A stretch of 64,000 bases of DNA from Aeromonas rivuli (GTDB taxonomy: Bacteria > Pseudomonadota > Gammaproteobacteria > Enterobacterales > Aeromonadaceae). The position numbers and the translations under genes were made by a program. Location: contig NZ_CDBJ01000100.1 of the NCBI RefSeq assembly GCF_000820045.1, forward strand, positions 197,086 to 261,085, given 5' to 3'. Under the pieces are notes generated by a model, which worked only from the letters and a program-made list of their open reading frames with translations, had not been told where the DNA came from and ran no database searches. Every line of letters starts with the position of its first letter. The stretch's first letter is position 1. Of the stretch, positions 17,400 to 25,409 are shown piece after piece.

Positions 17400-18827
17400 G
17401 TGAATAATAAGGACGTGAGTCATTACCAAAGGATCTGGCGCTGGCACTTCTACGCAGGTCTGTTTGTTGCCCCCTTTCTGATCCTGCTCTCCCTGACCGG
17501 GATCATTTATCTGTTCCAGCCCCAGCTGGATAGACTCATGTATTCCGAGCAACTCGTTGTCGTGCCGGGCGAACCCCGTATGGATGCAGACTTTCTGGTC
17601 AACAAGGCCCATGGCTCCTTGCCTGATAGCCAGATAGTGAAGTACATCCCGGCCCCGGCTCCGGATCGCAGCGACCAATTGGTGGTACGCCAACAGGATC
17701 GGGAACTGACTGTCTTCATCGATCCCATTCGTGGCACCCTGCTCGGTACCCAAGATAATCACTATAACCTGCAGACCATTGCCCGGGCTCTCCATGCCGA
17801 GCTCATGCTGGGCACCATAGGCGATCGACTGATCGAGCTGGCGGCGGGCTGGGGGCTGGTACTGCTTGGCACAGGTCTCTACCTGTGGTGGCCACGCAAG
17901 GGACCCGGCATGCAGGGCTTGCTCTGGCCTAGGCGGGATCAGCAAGGCCGTCTCTGGTGGCGGGATATGCACGCAGTCGTCGGCTTCTGGGGGGCGGGTT
18001 TCCTCGTGTTGCTACTCTTGACCGGCATGACCTGGACAGGTTTTTGGGGAGCTAAGTTCGCCGGGGCATGGAATAGCTTCCCGGCCCAGATGTGGGATCA
18101 GGTACCAAGCTCAACGCCGCTGGCTCGCAGCCTGAATCACGCTCACGAACAGACGGTTCCCTGGGCGGTGGAAACCCAGCCGATGCCGACATCGGTTGCT
18201 CACGACCAGGATGTAAACCAGGCACAGAACGCCGCCATGCAGGAGTCTCCCGCCCACGATCATAGCGCCATGAGCCATGCGAGCGGCCCGGCCGAGCCCG
18301 GTCGCATCAGCTGGCAGCAGGTGCTGGCAACCGCCGAGGGCCGCCAGGTGCAACCCGGCTATAGCATTACGCCACCTTCAGGTTCCAAGGGTGTCTTCAC
18401 TCTGGCGCTGTTTGCCGATGATCCCCGTCACGATGCCACCCTCCACCTGGATCAATACAGTGGCAAGGTGCTGGCAGATGTACGCTGGCAGGACTACAAC
18501 CTGATCGCCAAGACGGTGGAAACTGGCGTCATGCTGCACATGGGCAAGATGTATGGCTGGCCCCATCAGTTGGCCATGCTGCTCATCTGCCTGATGGTCT
18601 TGCTGAGCGCGGTCAGCGGCCTCTGGATCTGGTGGCGTCGCCGCCCGGCTGGCCGACTCGGGGTACCTCCCCTGCCCACTCCCCTGCCCTCCCTACGCGG
18701 AGCCCTCTTCTTGCTGGCCTTGCTCGGTCTCGCCTTCCCTCTGGTCGGCGCTTCCATGCTGGTCATCTGGCTACTCGACAGCCTGTTGCTGAGTCGCCTC
18801 GGGGCTCCCATGGCCAGGTTGCGATGA
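17400..18827 (+). CDS. PepSY-associated membrane protein, probably metal/siderophore uptake
   Basis: Inner-membrane protein of the PepSY_TM family, often encoded with TonB-dependent iron receptors and thought to act as a reductase-like partner. Start: GTG at 17400 with GAGGAG six bases upstream; the ATG at 17398 is out of frame. Membrane helices: about 13-37 (after SHYQRIWRWHFYAG), about 140-165, about 195-215, about 375-395 and the C-terminal pair about 420-465. The periplasmic loop (about 240-305) holds an unusual His/Met-rich stretch (HDHSAMSH) able to bind metal. There is no receptor gene beside it, so the substrate is unknown. Confidence 0.82.
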   Translation: MNNKDVSHYQRIWRWHFYAGLFVAPFLILLSLTGIIYLFQPQLDRLMYSEQLVVVPGEPRMDADFLVNKAHGSLPDSQIVKYIPAPAPDRSDQLVVRQQDRELTVFIDPIRGTLLGTQDNHYNLQTIARALHAELMLGTIGDRLIELAAGWGLVLLGTGLYLWWPRKGPGMQGLLWPRRDQQGRLWWRDMHAVVGFWGAGFLVLLLLTGMTWTGFWGAKFAGAWNSFPAQMWDQVPSSTPLARSLNHAHEQTVPWAVETQPMPTSVAHDQDVNQAQNAAMQESPAHDHSAMSHASGPAEPGRISWQQVLATAEGRQVQPGYSITPPSGSKGVFTLALFADDPRHDATLHLDQYSGKVLADVRWQDYNLIAKTVETGVMLHMGKMYGWPHQLAMLLICLMVLLSAVSGLWIWWRRRPAGRLGVPPLPTPLPSLRGALFLLALLGLAFPLVGASMLVIWLLDSLLLSRLGAPMARLR

Positions 18828-18841
18828 CCCCAGGTTGAAAC

Positions 18842-18865
18842 AGGCCCCCTTATGGGGCCTTTTTT
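18842..18865 (+). terminator. Rho-independent terminator after the PepSY gene
   Basis: AGGCCCC (18842-18848), loop CTTAT, GGGGCCT (18854-18860), then a T run. Confidence 0.9.
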
Positions 18866-19209
18866 ATCCCTCCAACGCCAGAATTTGTCCGCTCTCACAT
18901 TGCGCCCCGCACGGGCATATACCGGCAACCGCCCCTGCATCCCGAGGATGCAAACCCGTTCACTTCCCCCGGTCACTTTATCCCCACCATGAACACTGGG
19001 CATGGAGGGTATTTTCCCCTATGGTGGCGAGCGCGCAGGGATGTGTAACTGCAAGCCTGACCCGGAGGATGGGGGTAGCATGAAAATGCGAATAAACCAC
19101 TGTGTCGCCTCCTCGATTGCAACCTTTGCCCTTCTGCAGTGTCTTACCGACGACAATAAAATAATGCCTGAGGAAACAGGCATATACAGGCTCATATCAG
19201 GAACCCTTA
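18866..19209 (+). other. Non-coding leader region before the LTA-synthase-like gene
   Basis: 344 bases with no supported gene. An open frame that begins at 19002 runs on into the next gene in another frame and is taken as chance. A small hairpin ATGCCTG (19164-19170) / CAGGCAT (19177-19183) lies 27 bases before the next start codon. G-rich direct motifs at 19010-19080 give no structure I can name. Confidence 0.4.
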
Positions 19210-21177
19210 ATGAAACAGCTCAAACAGTGGCTAGGCCCCTTCTGGCCTTTTGCCTGCTTCTCTTTACTCGCTCTCGCCATGCTCAGCCTCTCTCGAATGG
19301 GACTGGCCCTCTGGCAGGAAGATCGCGTCAATGCCGTCGCAGGCTGGGGTCCCATGCTGCTGCAGGGGATCCGGGTCGACTTCGCCACCCTCTGCTGGTT
19401 GTGGGGCGTCCCCGCCATGTTCACCATGCTGCTGGCAGGTCCCCATGGGATAGGTCGCGCCTGGCTCGGGCTGATGCGTGTCTGGCTGACTCTGGGATTG
19501 TGGTTGATGGTCTTTCTCGAGATCTCGACGCCCTCCTTCATCACCGAATACGGTGTCAGACCCAACCGTCTCTACATCGAGTACCTCATCTATCCGAAAG
19601 AGGTGCTCTCCATGCTGTGGGCCGGCCGCAAGGCAGAACTGCTGCTTTCTCTGTTGATCAGCCTGTTGACCCTCTGGGGAGGCTGGCGCCTGGCCGGGCA
19701 TCTGCTCAAGGATCTGGCGCTGCCCCGCTGGTACCTGCGTCCTGCCTTCGCCTTGCTGATCCTGGCCATAGGTTTCCTTGGCGCTCGTTCCAGTCTGGGC
19801 CACCGCGCCCTCAATCCGGCCATGGTCGCCTTCGCTGACGACCCCCTGGTCAACGCCCTGACTGTCAACTCCTCCTACTCGCTGTTCTTCGCCATCAAGC
19901 AGTTAGGCAACGAGGAAGATGCGGCCAGCATGTATGGCAAGCTGCCGGATGAGCGGGTCATCGAGCTGGTCCGCGCCGAGAGTCGTCGCTCTGCTGCCGC
20001 CTTCGACTCGGCCAGTCTGCCGAGCCAGAGCTTCAACCTGGCCAGCCACCAGGGCAAACCGAAGAATCTGGTCATACTGCTGCAAGAGAGTCTGGGTGCC
20101 CAGTTCGTGGGTTCCCTCGGTGGCCTGCCCCTCACCCCCAATATCGATGCCCTGAGCAAAGAGGGTTGGGCCTTCAACCAGCTCTACGCCACCGGCACCC
20201 GCTCGGTACGCGGCATAGAGGCGGTGGTGACCGGCTTTACCCCTACCCCGGCTCAAGCCGTCGTCAAGCTGGGCAAGAGCCAGACCAACTTCTTCACCCT
20301 GGCGGATCTGCTCAAACAGCGTGGTTACAGCACCAGCTTCATCTATGGGGGTGAGAGTCATTTCGACAACATGCGCAGCTTCTTCCTCGGCAATGGCTTT
20401 AGTAAAATCGTCGAGCAGAAAGACTTCCTGAACCCCGTCTTTGAAGGTTCATGGGGCGCGTCGGATGAAGATCTGATGGCCAAGGCCAATGACACGTTCG
20501 AGGCCCTGCATAAGGAAGGAAAACCCTTCTTCAGTCTGGTATTCAGTTCCAGCAACCATGATCCCTTCGAGTTCCCGGACAACCGCATCGAGCTGTTTGA
20601 GCTGCCCAAGGCGACTCGCAACAACGCCGCCAAATATGCCGACTACGCCATCGGTGAGTTTTTCAAGCGAGCCAAGCAATCCGACTACTGGAAGGACACC
20701 CTGTTCCTCATCATCGCAGACCATGACAGCCGGGTCGGGGGCGCCAGCCTGGTTCCCATCCCTCGCTTCCATATTCCGGGCGTCATAGTGGGTGGCGGCC
20801 TGGCGCCCAAGCAAGATGCACGCATCGTCAGCCAGATAGACATGGCGCCGACCCTGCTCTCCCTGATGGGGGTCAGCGCCAGCTACCCCATGCTGGGGCA
20901 GGATCTGACCCGCACGCCAGACGACTGGCCCGGGCGAGCCATCATGCAATACGACAAAAACTTCGCCCTGATGCGGGGCAAGGACGTGGTGATTCTGCAA
21001 CCGGAGCAACCGGCCGAGGGGTTCGTCTATGACGCAACCAGGCAGACCCTGACCCCGACGCCTCAACCCGATACCCTGAAAGAACAGGCTCTGGGATTGG
21101 CGCTGTGGGGCAGCATGGCCTATCAGAAAGGACTCTATCGCACCGCACCTGAGGCTGAGACGACGCTCAAGAAATAG
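19210..21177 (+). CDS. LTA-synthase/phosphoglycerol transferase family protein
   Basis: Inner-membrane enzyme of the alkaline-phosphatase-fold LtaS/EptA/OpgB superfamily. Residues 1 to about 200 hold five hydrophobic segments; residues about 285-600 form the periplasmic sulfatase-type domain. Catalytic-type features visible: ESLGAQFVG (metal-binding Glu, about 297), the nucleophile Thr in ATGTRSVRG (about 331), and IIADHDSR (about 507) with its metal Asp and His. The family transfers phosphoglycerol or phosphoethanolamine from phospholipids to glycans or lipids; the acceptor here is unknown. A single gene, ending at a bidirectional terminator. Confidence 0.85.
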   Translation: MKQLKQWLGPFWPFACFSLLALAMLSLSRMGLALWQEDRVNAVAGWGPMLLQGIRVDFATLCWLWGVPAMFTMLLAGPHGIGRAWLGLMRVWLTLGLWLMVFLEISTPSFITEYGVRPNRLYIEYLIYPKEVLSMLWAGRKAELLLSLLISLLTLWGGWRLAGHLLKDLALPRWYLRPAFALLILAIGFLGARSSLGHRALNPAMVAFADDPLVNALTVNSSYSLFFAIKQLGNEEDAASMYGKLPDERVIELVRAESRRSAAAFDSASLPSQSFNLASHQGKPKNLVILLQESLGAQFVGSLGGLPLTPNIDALSKEGWAFNQLYATGTRSVRGIEAVVTGFTPTPAQAVVKLGKSQTNFFTLADLLKQRGYSTSFIYGGESHFDNMRSFFLGNGFSKIVEQKDFLNPVFEGSWGASDEDLMAKANDTFEALHKEGKPFFSLVFSSSNHDPFEFPDNRIELFELPKATRNNAAKYADYAIGEFFKRAKQSDYWKDTLFLIIADHDSRVGGASLVPIPRFHIPGVIVGGGLAPKQDARIVSQIDMAPTLLSLMGVSASYPMLGQDLTRTPDDWPGRAIMQYDKNFALMRGKDVVILQPEQPAEGFVYDATRQTLTPTPQPDTLKEQALGLALWGSMAYQKGLYRTAPEAETTLKK

Positions 21178-21203
21178 CAGTCAGGAGGGCCATGGCCCCC
21201 ATC

Positions 21204-21238
21204 AATAAAAAACCCGCCAACTGGCGGGTTTTTTATTG
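21204..21238. terminator. Bidirectional terminator between convergent genes
   Basis: AACCCGCCA (21211-21219) and TGGCGGGTT (21222-21230), flanked by an A run on the left and a T run on the right, so it works for both the LTA-synthase-like gene and the Lrp-type gene. Confidence 0.9.
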
Positions 21239-21250
21239 ACCCGAGCTGGC

Positions 21251-21721
21251 TCAGGTTGTCAGAAAGCAGGGTAAAGAGCGGCTGAACCTGTGTTCGAATA
21301 CCAGGGATGTCTCGAGGTGAACCACCTCTTCCCGGGAGGTGAAGTGATCGAACACGAAGTTGCGCAGGTGTTCCGTATCGGCAACGCACAGATGCACCAG
21401 GAAATCATCCTTGCCTCCCATGTGAAACAGGCTGATCACCTCGGGCAACAGCAGGATGGCATCGCGAAACTCATCGATGATCTGGCGGCTGTGACGCGCC
21501 AGCTGCAAAGAGACCATGGCCTGGATATGCCCGCCAAGGGCCTGATGATCGACCTCGCAATGGGCCCCCTTGAGCACCCCATCTTGCTGCAATTTACGCA
21601 CCCGCTCCAGACAGGTGGAGGGGGCCACCCCGACCAGGGCCGCCAAGTCCTTGTTGGTCATGCCAGCATCACGAAACAGGTGTGCCAGGATATCCAGATC
21701 CAGCTGATCCAGGTTTCTCAT
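21251..21721 (-). CDS. Lrp/AsnC-family transcriptional regulator
   Basis: DNA-binding regulator of the feast/famine family, 156 residues. The N-terminal helix-turn-helix is about residues 20-42 (MTNKDLAALVGVAPSTCLERVRKL) and the C-terminal RAM ligand-binding domain about 65-145. Such proteins often sense an amino acid and control a neighbouring gene, but the genes around it (LTA-synthase-like, convergent; a long gap upstream) do not suggest a target. It is not Lrp itself: the sequence is clearly divergent from the near-invariant enterobacterial Lrp. Confidence 0.9.
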   Translation of the reverse strand: MRNLDQLDLDILAHLFRDAGMTNKDLAALVGVAPSTCLERVRKLQQDGVLKGAHCEVDHQALGGHIQAMVSLQLARHSRQIIDEFRDAILLLPEVISLFHMGGKDDFLVHLCVADTEHLRNFVFDHFTSREEVVHLETSLVFEHRFSRSLPCFLTT

Positions 21722-21775
21722 CTCTACTCCTTGAACCGATCAAATTGCTCCAACTCTGCCCGACAACCGAGCTAA

Positions 21776-22259
21776 ACACAACGCAGAAGACGCCTGGTCA
21801 CCCTTCAGGGTCGTGGCCATATGCAGGCGGCCGGTGTCAGGCTAGATGAAGGTAAATTCAGATTTATCCCTAGACCACCAAATAAATGTTTGCTTTTTGC
21901 ACAAGTTAGCGACATAGTACGCGCCGGCTAGTTAATCAGCCCTGTTTATGTTTACCCTGCAATGCTTCACCTCACGATGAACCCTGTCAGTATCCGCATA
22001 ACCTTCTTCTGATTTACTCGCCTTGAGAACCGTCAGGCTGTCTGCCTGCGTTGCCCGGCTCTCACGGTGCAGACCCGATCTGCCCACCCAAATGAACTAT
22101 GCATCCGCATACTCTTTTGCGCATTCCTTGAAAAGTGCAGACGCCCCTCATCAGGGCTGGGTATTCCTGCGCGCTTGTCGACCACGCTGCCGACCGCGTC
22201 CATTAACCTGACATTTGCCAACACAAGGAGCAAACACTTAATTTATATAGAGAAATACC
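21776..22259. other. Intergenic region between the Lrp-type gene and a small ORF
   Basis: About 484 bases (from the Lrp-type start at 21721) with AT-rich promoter-like stretches (21850-21960 and 22235-22259). It must hold the promoter of the minus-strand regulator and of the plus-strand small gene at 22260. An open frame at 22023-22211 has no ribosome site or recognisable product. Nothing else identified. Confidence 0.4.
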
Positions 22260-22433
22260 ATGATGAAAGCCATACACACACACAAACCCCTGCGTCGTAG
22301 CAAGCCCATCAACTTGCCACCCATGGATCCGAGCCCCGGCTACCTGATCCAGTTCAATACCCGTTTCAGCGGTGGCTTTGCCATCCAGTGCGACGGCTTC
22401 CCTGCCGAGTTCTCCATCGAAGACCTCGACTAA
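22260..22433 (+). CDS. Small basic protein of unknown function (57 aa)
   Basis: Not recognised. A 57-codon frame starting with two Met codons at 22260-22265 and ending TAA at 22433. The N-terminal half is basic and His/Pro-rich (KAIHTHKPLRRSKP), the C-terminal half holds one Cys and an acidic end (FSIEDLD). No membrane segment. Support: an AT-rich region and a purine stretch (AGAGA) before the start, and a strong hairpin 30 bases after the stop. A chance frame cannot be ruled out; conservation in other aeromonads would settle it. Confidence 0.5.
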   Translation: MMKAIHTHKPLRRSKPINLPPMDPSPGYLIQFNTRFSGGFAIQCDGFPAEFSIEDLD

Positions 22434-22463
22434 CCGGGTTCATATAGCCGCCAGCCGAAACAG

Positions 22464-22489
22464 ACAGGCCACCCCCAGGGGTGGCCTGT
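22464..22489. terminator. 12-bp hairpin between small ORF and GNAT gene
   Basis: ACAGGCCACCCC (22464-22475) pairs with GGGGTGGCCTGT (22478-22489). It lies between convergent genes and can serve both, although the T runs are weak. Confidence 0.65.
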
Positions 22490-22510
22490 TGCGTATCGAA
22501 TCTGCTACTT

Positions 22511-23014
22511 TCAGCCGGCAGGCTCGAGCAGCAGGCACTCGTCAGCATCCTCGCTCAATCTGATCAGACCACGTTGCACCAATCCCAGCTTGGCCAGCAG
22601 TGCCAGTGAACTCTGGTTGCCCGGCGTGACGATGGCGATGACTCGCACAATCCCCAACCTTTCCCGACCATCCTGCAGGGCCGCCTTCGCCGCTTCTATG
22701 CCATACCCCTGACCGCGATAGGCAGGCAGGAAGGCATAACCTATGTCTTCGCAGGGCAGGGTATCGCGTTTGACCAGCCCGCAGATGCCAAGCTTGGCCC
22801 CATCACTCTTGCGCGCCACCAGGTAGAGGCCAAAGCCATGCTGGCCATAGCTCACCCTGGGCCCCTGCTGAATATATTGCTCGGCCCCCGCCAGATCGCG
22901 CACACCGCGATCGCCGATGAAACGATGAAAGTCGGGATCATTGAGCAGTTCAAGAATGAAGGGGGCATCACTGGCATCGAGTTCGCGCAGGGACAGGCGA
23001 TCGGTGTGGATCAT
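22511..23014 (-). CDS. GNAT-family N-acetyltransferase
   Basis: Transfers an acetyl group from acetyl-CoA to an amine; 167 residues. The opening TDRLSLRELDASDAPFI is typical of the RimJ/RimL-like branch. The acetyl-CoA loop is RGQGYGIEA (about residues 100-108), and NQSSLALLAKLGLVQRG follows as motif B. The substrate is not predictable: family members acetylate ribosomal proteins, amino acids or drugs. A single gene, divergent from the next gene. Confidence 0.88.
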   Translation of the reverse strand: MIHTDRLSLRELDASDAPFILELLNDPDFHRFIGDRGVRDLAGAEQYIQQGPRVSYGQHGFGLYLVARKSDGAKLGICGLVKRDTLPCEDIGYAFLPAYRGQGYGIEAAKAALQDGRERLGIVRVIAIVTPGNQSSLALLAKLGLVQRGLIRLSEDADECLLLEPAG

Positions 23015-23187
23015 GGTTCTCTCGTGGCTTGAAGGCAGAAATTGAGGCCCTCAAGCCTGCACCCGAGGGGGACAGATGACAAGCAGCACACCCTGAAATC
23101 CTGGCCTGGATCGGGTTTCCTGCTGGCCCAGTTCGCCCCTTGACCTGGGTTTCGCCACGCGGACCGGACTCGGCATCTCAGGCAGGC

Positions 23188-23193
23188 TATAAT
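23188..23193 (+). promoter_or_regulatory. Consensus -10 box
   Basis: TATAAT, 51 bases before the ATG at 23244. No good -35 box at the expected distance, so the promoter may need an activator. Confidence 0.45.
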
Positions 23194-23243
23194 AGCGGCC
23201 CTTGTTTTCTACCCTGCCCACGCCGGGCGCCAAGAGCCAGACC

Positions 23244-23519
23244 ATGACCGACCATAACCAAGATGCCACCGAATTTTTCGACGAACAGACCCTGCTGGAA
23301 ACAGTGGAGAACCAGTTGGCCGAGGGCAATCCGCTCCAGGTCAAGGCGACCCTGATGCGCCTCACCATGAAGGGCATGGCCCGGGAAGAGGCGCTGCAAT
23401 ATATCGCCTGTGCCCTCGGTGCCGAGCTGATGGCGATGGATGCAGATCAGGGACCCTTTAACCTGGTTCGCTATGGCCAGTTCCTGGACAGCCTGCCCGA
23501 GATGCCCTGGGCCGAATAG
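23244..23519 (+). CDS. Conserved hypothetical protein (91 aa)
   Basis: Family not recognised. Small acidic soluble protein, mostly helical, opening MTDHNQDATEFFDEQ, with no signal peptide or membrane segment. The ATG at 23244 is chosen over an upstream in-frame start because the earlier codons (Pro/Gly-rich) read as non-coding and a TATAAT lies close before it. It is followed by ypfJ after about 110 bases with no terminator, so read-through into ypfJ is possible. Confidence 0.7.
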   Translation: MTDHNQDATEFFDEQTLLETVENQLAEGNPLQVKATLMRLTMKGMAREEALQYIACALGAELMAMDADQGPFNLVRYGQFLDSLPEMPWAE

Positions 23520-23632
23520 TCTCTTGCCTGGGCCAAACATCAGCCAGGCCCAGGGGAGCATCCGCTCGGCAACCAGGTAGAATTCCCCCGCAACCATTAT
23601 CATTACTCCCACCGGATTGAGGAGATGTGAAC

Positions 23633-24499
23633 ATGCGCTGGCAAAACCGTCGTGAGAGCAACAATGTCGAGGATCGCCGCCAACAGGGGGGCGGCAACGG
23701 AGGGGGGCTGCCCATCGGCGGCAAGGGACGCTTGATCCTGCTGGTGGTGGTCATGGTTGCCGGCTACTACGGGGTGGATCTCAGCCCGCTGCTCAACGGC
23801 ACGGATCCCAGTCAGTCGGTGGCGCAGCAACCCGCTCCCAACAAGCAGGGCACAGCCCCCGCCAATGACGAGCTGGCGCGTTTCACCTCGGTGATGCTGG
23901 CCTCGACCGAAGATACCTGGGAGCAGATCTTCCAGGCATCCGGCAGCCAGTATCAGCCCCCCAAGCTGGTGCTCTATCGCGGCGCGACTCGCACCGGTTG
24001 CGGTCAGGGCCAGTCGGTGATGGGGCCCTTCTACTGCCCGGCTGACAAGTCCGTCTATATCGATCTCTCCTTCTATCAGGACATGAAGACCAAGCTGGGG
24101 GCCGATGGCGACTTCGCCCAGGGTTATGTGGTCGCTCATGAAGTGGGTCATCACGTCCAGAATCTGCTCGGTATCTCTACCAAGGTACGCAAACAGCAGC
24201 AGGGGCTGAGCCAGGTTCAGCAGAACCAGCTGTCGGTCAGGCTGGAGTTGCAGGCTGACTGCTTCGCCGGGGTCTGGGGACATCAGATGGAACGCGAGCA
24301 GATACTCGAGCGCGGTGATCTGGAAGAGGCGCTCAATGCCGCCCAGGCCATTGGGGACGATCGCCTGCAGCAGCAAGGCCAGGGGCGCGTGGTGCCAGAC
24401 AGCTTCACCCATGGCAGCTCGGCCCAGCGCCTAGAGTGGTTCAAGCGCGGCTTCGACAGCGGCGATCCTGGTCGTTGCAACACCTTCGCCAATCGCTGA
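23633..24499 (+). CDS. ypfJ: YpfJ-family putative neutral zinc metallopeptidase
   Basis: Membrane-anchored predicted metallopeptidase. The ATG at 23633 has GAGGAG eight bases upstream and gives [16 protein letters not shown], which matches the recalled E. coli YpfJ start; the GTG at 23627 is too close to that ribosome site. Residues about 30-50 form one membrane helix ([17 protein letters not shown]). Zinc motif HEVGHH at 169-174, with ELQADCFAG downstream supplying the likely third ligand. 288 residues. The physiological substrate is unknown. Confidence 0.93.
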   Translation: MRWQNRRESNNVEDRRQQGGGNGGGLPIGGKGRLILLVVVMVAGYYGVDLSPLLNGTDPSQSVAQQPAPNKQGTAPANDELARFTSVMLASTEDTWEQIFQASGSQYQPPKLVLYRGATRTGCGQGQSVMGPFYCPADKSVYIDLSFYQDMKTKLGADGDFAQGYVVAHEVGHHVQNLLGISTKVRKQQQGLSQVQQNQLSVRLELQADCFAGVWGHQMEREQILERGDLEEALNAAQAIGDDRLQQQGQGRVVPDSFTHGSSAQRLEWFKRGFDSGDPGRCNTFANR

Positions 24500-24510
24500 C
24501 TGGATGGAAA

Positions 24511-24544
24511 AAAGGGCCGGATCCCGCCAGGATCCGGCCCTTTT
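24511..24544. terminator. Bidirectional terminator after ypfJ
   Basis: GGGCCGGATCC (24514-24524), loop CGCCA, GGATCCGGCCC (24530-24540), with A run before and T run after. It separates ypfJ from the convergent ATPase gene. Confidence 0.92.
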
Positions 24545-24569
24545 GCCATCTCGAGCCCGCTCGGGCGAA

Positions 24570-25277
24570 CTAGCCAGGCGGAGGGTTGATGGCATCGGCG
24601 GGCAGCAGATCGGTGAACACGAAGCCGTCCCGGATCACCGTCTCACCGACCAGGATCTCGAGGGGCCGCAGGAACATGGGGCCATCGACCGCCAGGGTGT
24701 GAAACTCCCCCCGCTCGCCGCAAGGATCCACATCCGCAGGCAGTGCCGCCAGCAGCGCCTCATCAAAGCCATGCCCCCCCAGGCTGGCAGGCAACTTGCC
24801 CGGATCCAGCGTGCTGATATGGGCCCTGAGCCCGGCCGCCATCATCTCCCTTGCCAGCAGACGGGTATCGCTGCCCCAGAGTGGGAACAGCGCCGTGATG
24901 CCCGTACTGGCCAGTTGTTGCTCACGATAGGCCCTGACGTCCTCCAAAAAGAGATCGCCAAACGCCATGTGGGTGATGCCCCGAGCCCGCACCCCGGCGA
25001 CAAATTCCCCCATGATGCGGGCATACTCTTCGTTGCTGCACGGCCAGGGCAGCATGATCTCGGTGAGCGGTAGGCCGACGCACTGCGCCTGGCGCTGCAG
25101 CAATTCGCGCCGCACCCCATGCATGGCCACCCGTTCGAATGCCTGATTCAGGGTGCAGAACAGGCCCACCACCTCAAAGTCGGGATCCTGACGCAGTCGA
25201 TGCAGGGCCCAGGCGCTGTCCTTGCCGCTGCTCCAGGAGAGCAGGACCTGTGTAGGGGGCCTATCCATTTCGTTCAT
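24570..25277 (-). CDS. Dph6-related adenine-nucleotide alpha-hydrolase (ATP pyrophosphatase)
   Basis: Cytoplasmic ATP-PPi enzyme of the PF01902 type. The PP-loop SWSSGKDSAWAL lies near residues 14-25, and the rest shows the Dph6-like pattern (GDLFLEDVRAYRE, LWGSDTRLLAREM, GERGEFHT). Eukaryotic Dph6 makes diphthamide; bacterial members adenylate an unknown substrate. 235 residues from the first Met; an internal Met at codon 4 is also possible. Divergent from the MFS gene, sharing a short region that contains a palindrome. Confidence 0.85.
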   Translation of the reverse strand: MNEMDRPPTQVLLSWSSGKDSAWALHRLRQDPDFEVVGLFCTLNQAFERVAMHGVRRELLQRQAQCVGLPLTEIMLPWPCSNEEYARIMGEFVAGVRARGITHMAFGDLFLEDVRAYREQQLASTGITALFPLWGSDTRLLAREMMAAGLRAHISTLDPGKLPASLGGHGFDEALLAALPADVDPCGERGEFHTLAVDGPMFLRPLEILVGETVIRDGFVFTDLLPADAINPPPG

Positions 25278-25318
25278 TCGCTTCTCTCTTCATGGTCAAC
25301 ACGAGGTTGCAAGACTGT

Positions 25319-25335
25319 ATTGCACATTGTGCGAT
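25319..25335. promoter_or_regulatory. Palindrome in divergent promoter region, possible operator
   Basis: ATTGCACATTGTGCGAT: GCACA-T-TGTGC is perfect and the outer bases match in all but one pair. It sits between the ATPase gene (minus) and the MFS gene (plus), as expected for a repressor site. The regulator is unknown. Confidence 0.4.
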
Positions 25336-25409
25336 TTACAGCTGGGGACACAAAAGCATACTCTCGACGCTGAGCGTATCCCCGTGAGCGGGGAACAATA
25401 ACTAAAAAA

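Noticed and set aside
19002-19838. Open frame starting in the gap before the LTA-synthase-like gene
   Set aside because: Runs out of frame through the real gene and has a composition typical of a frame shadow.
22023-22211. Short plus-strand frame in the gap before the 57-residue ORF
   Set aside because: No ribosome site, Cys/Arg/Pro-rich chance composition, no resemblance to any family.
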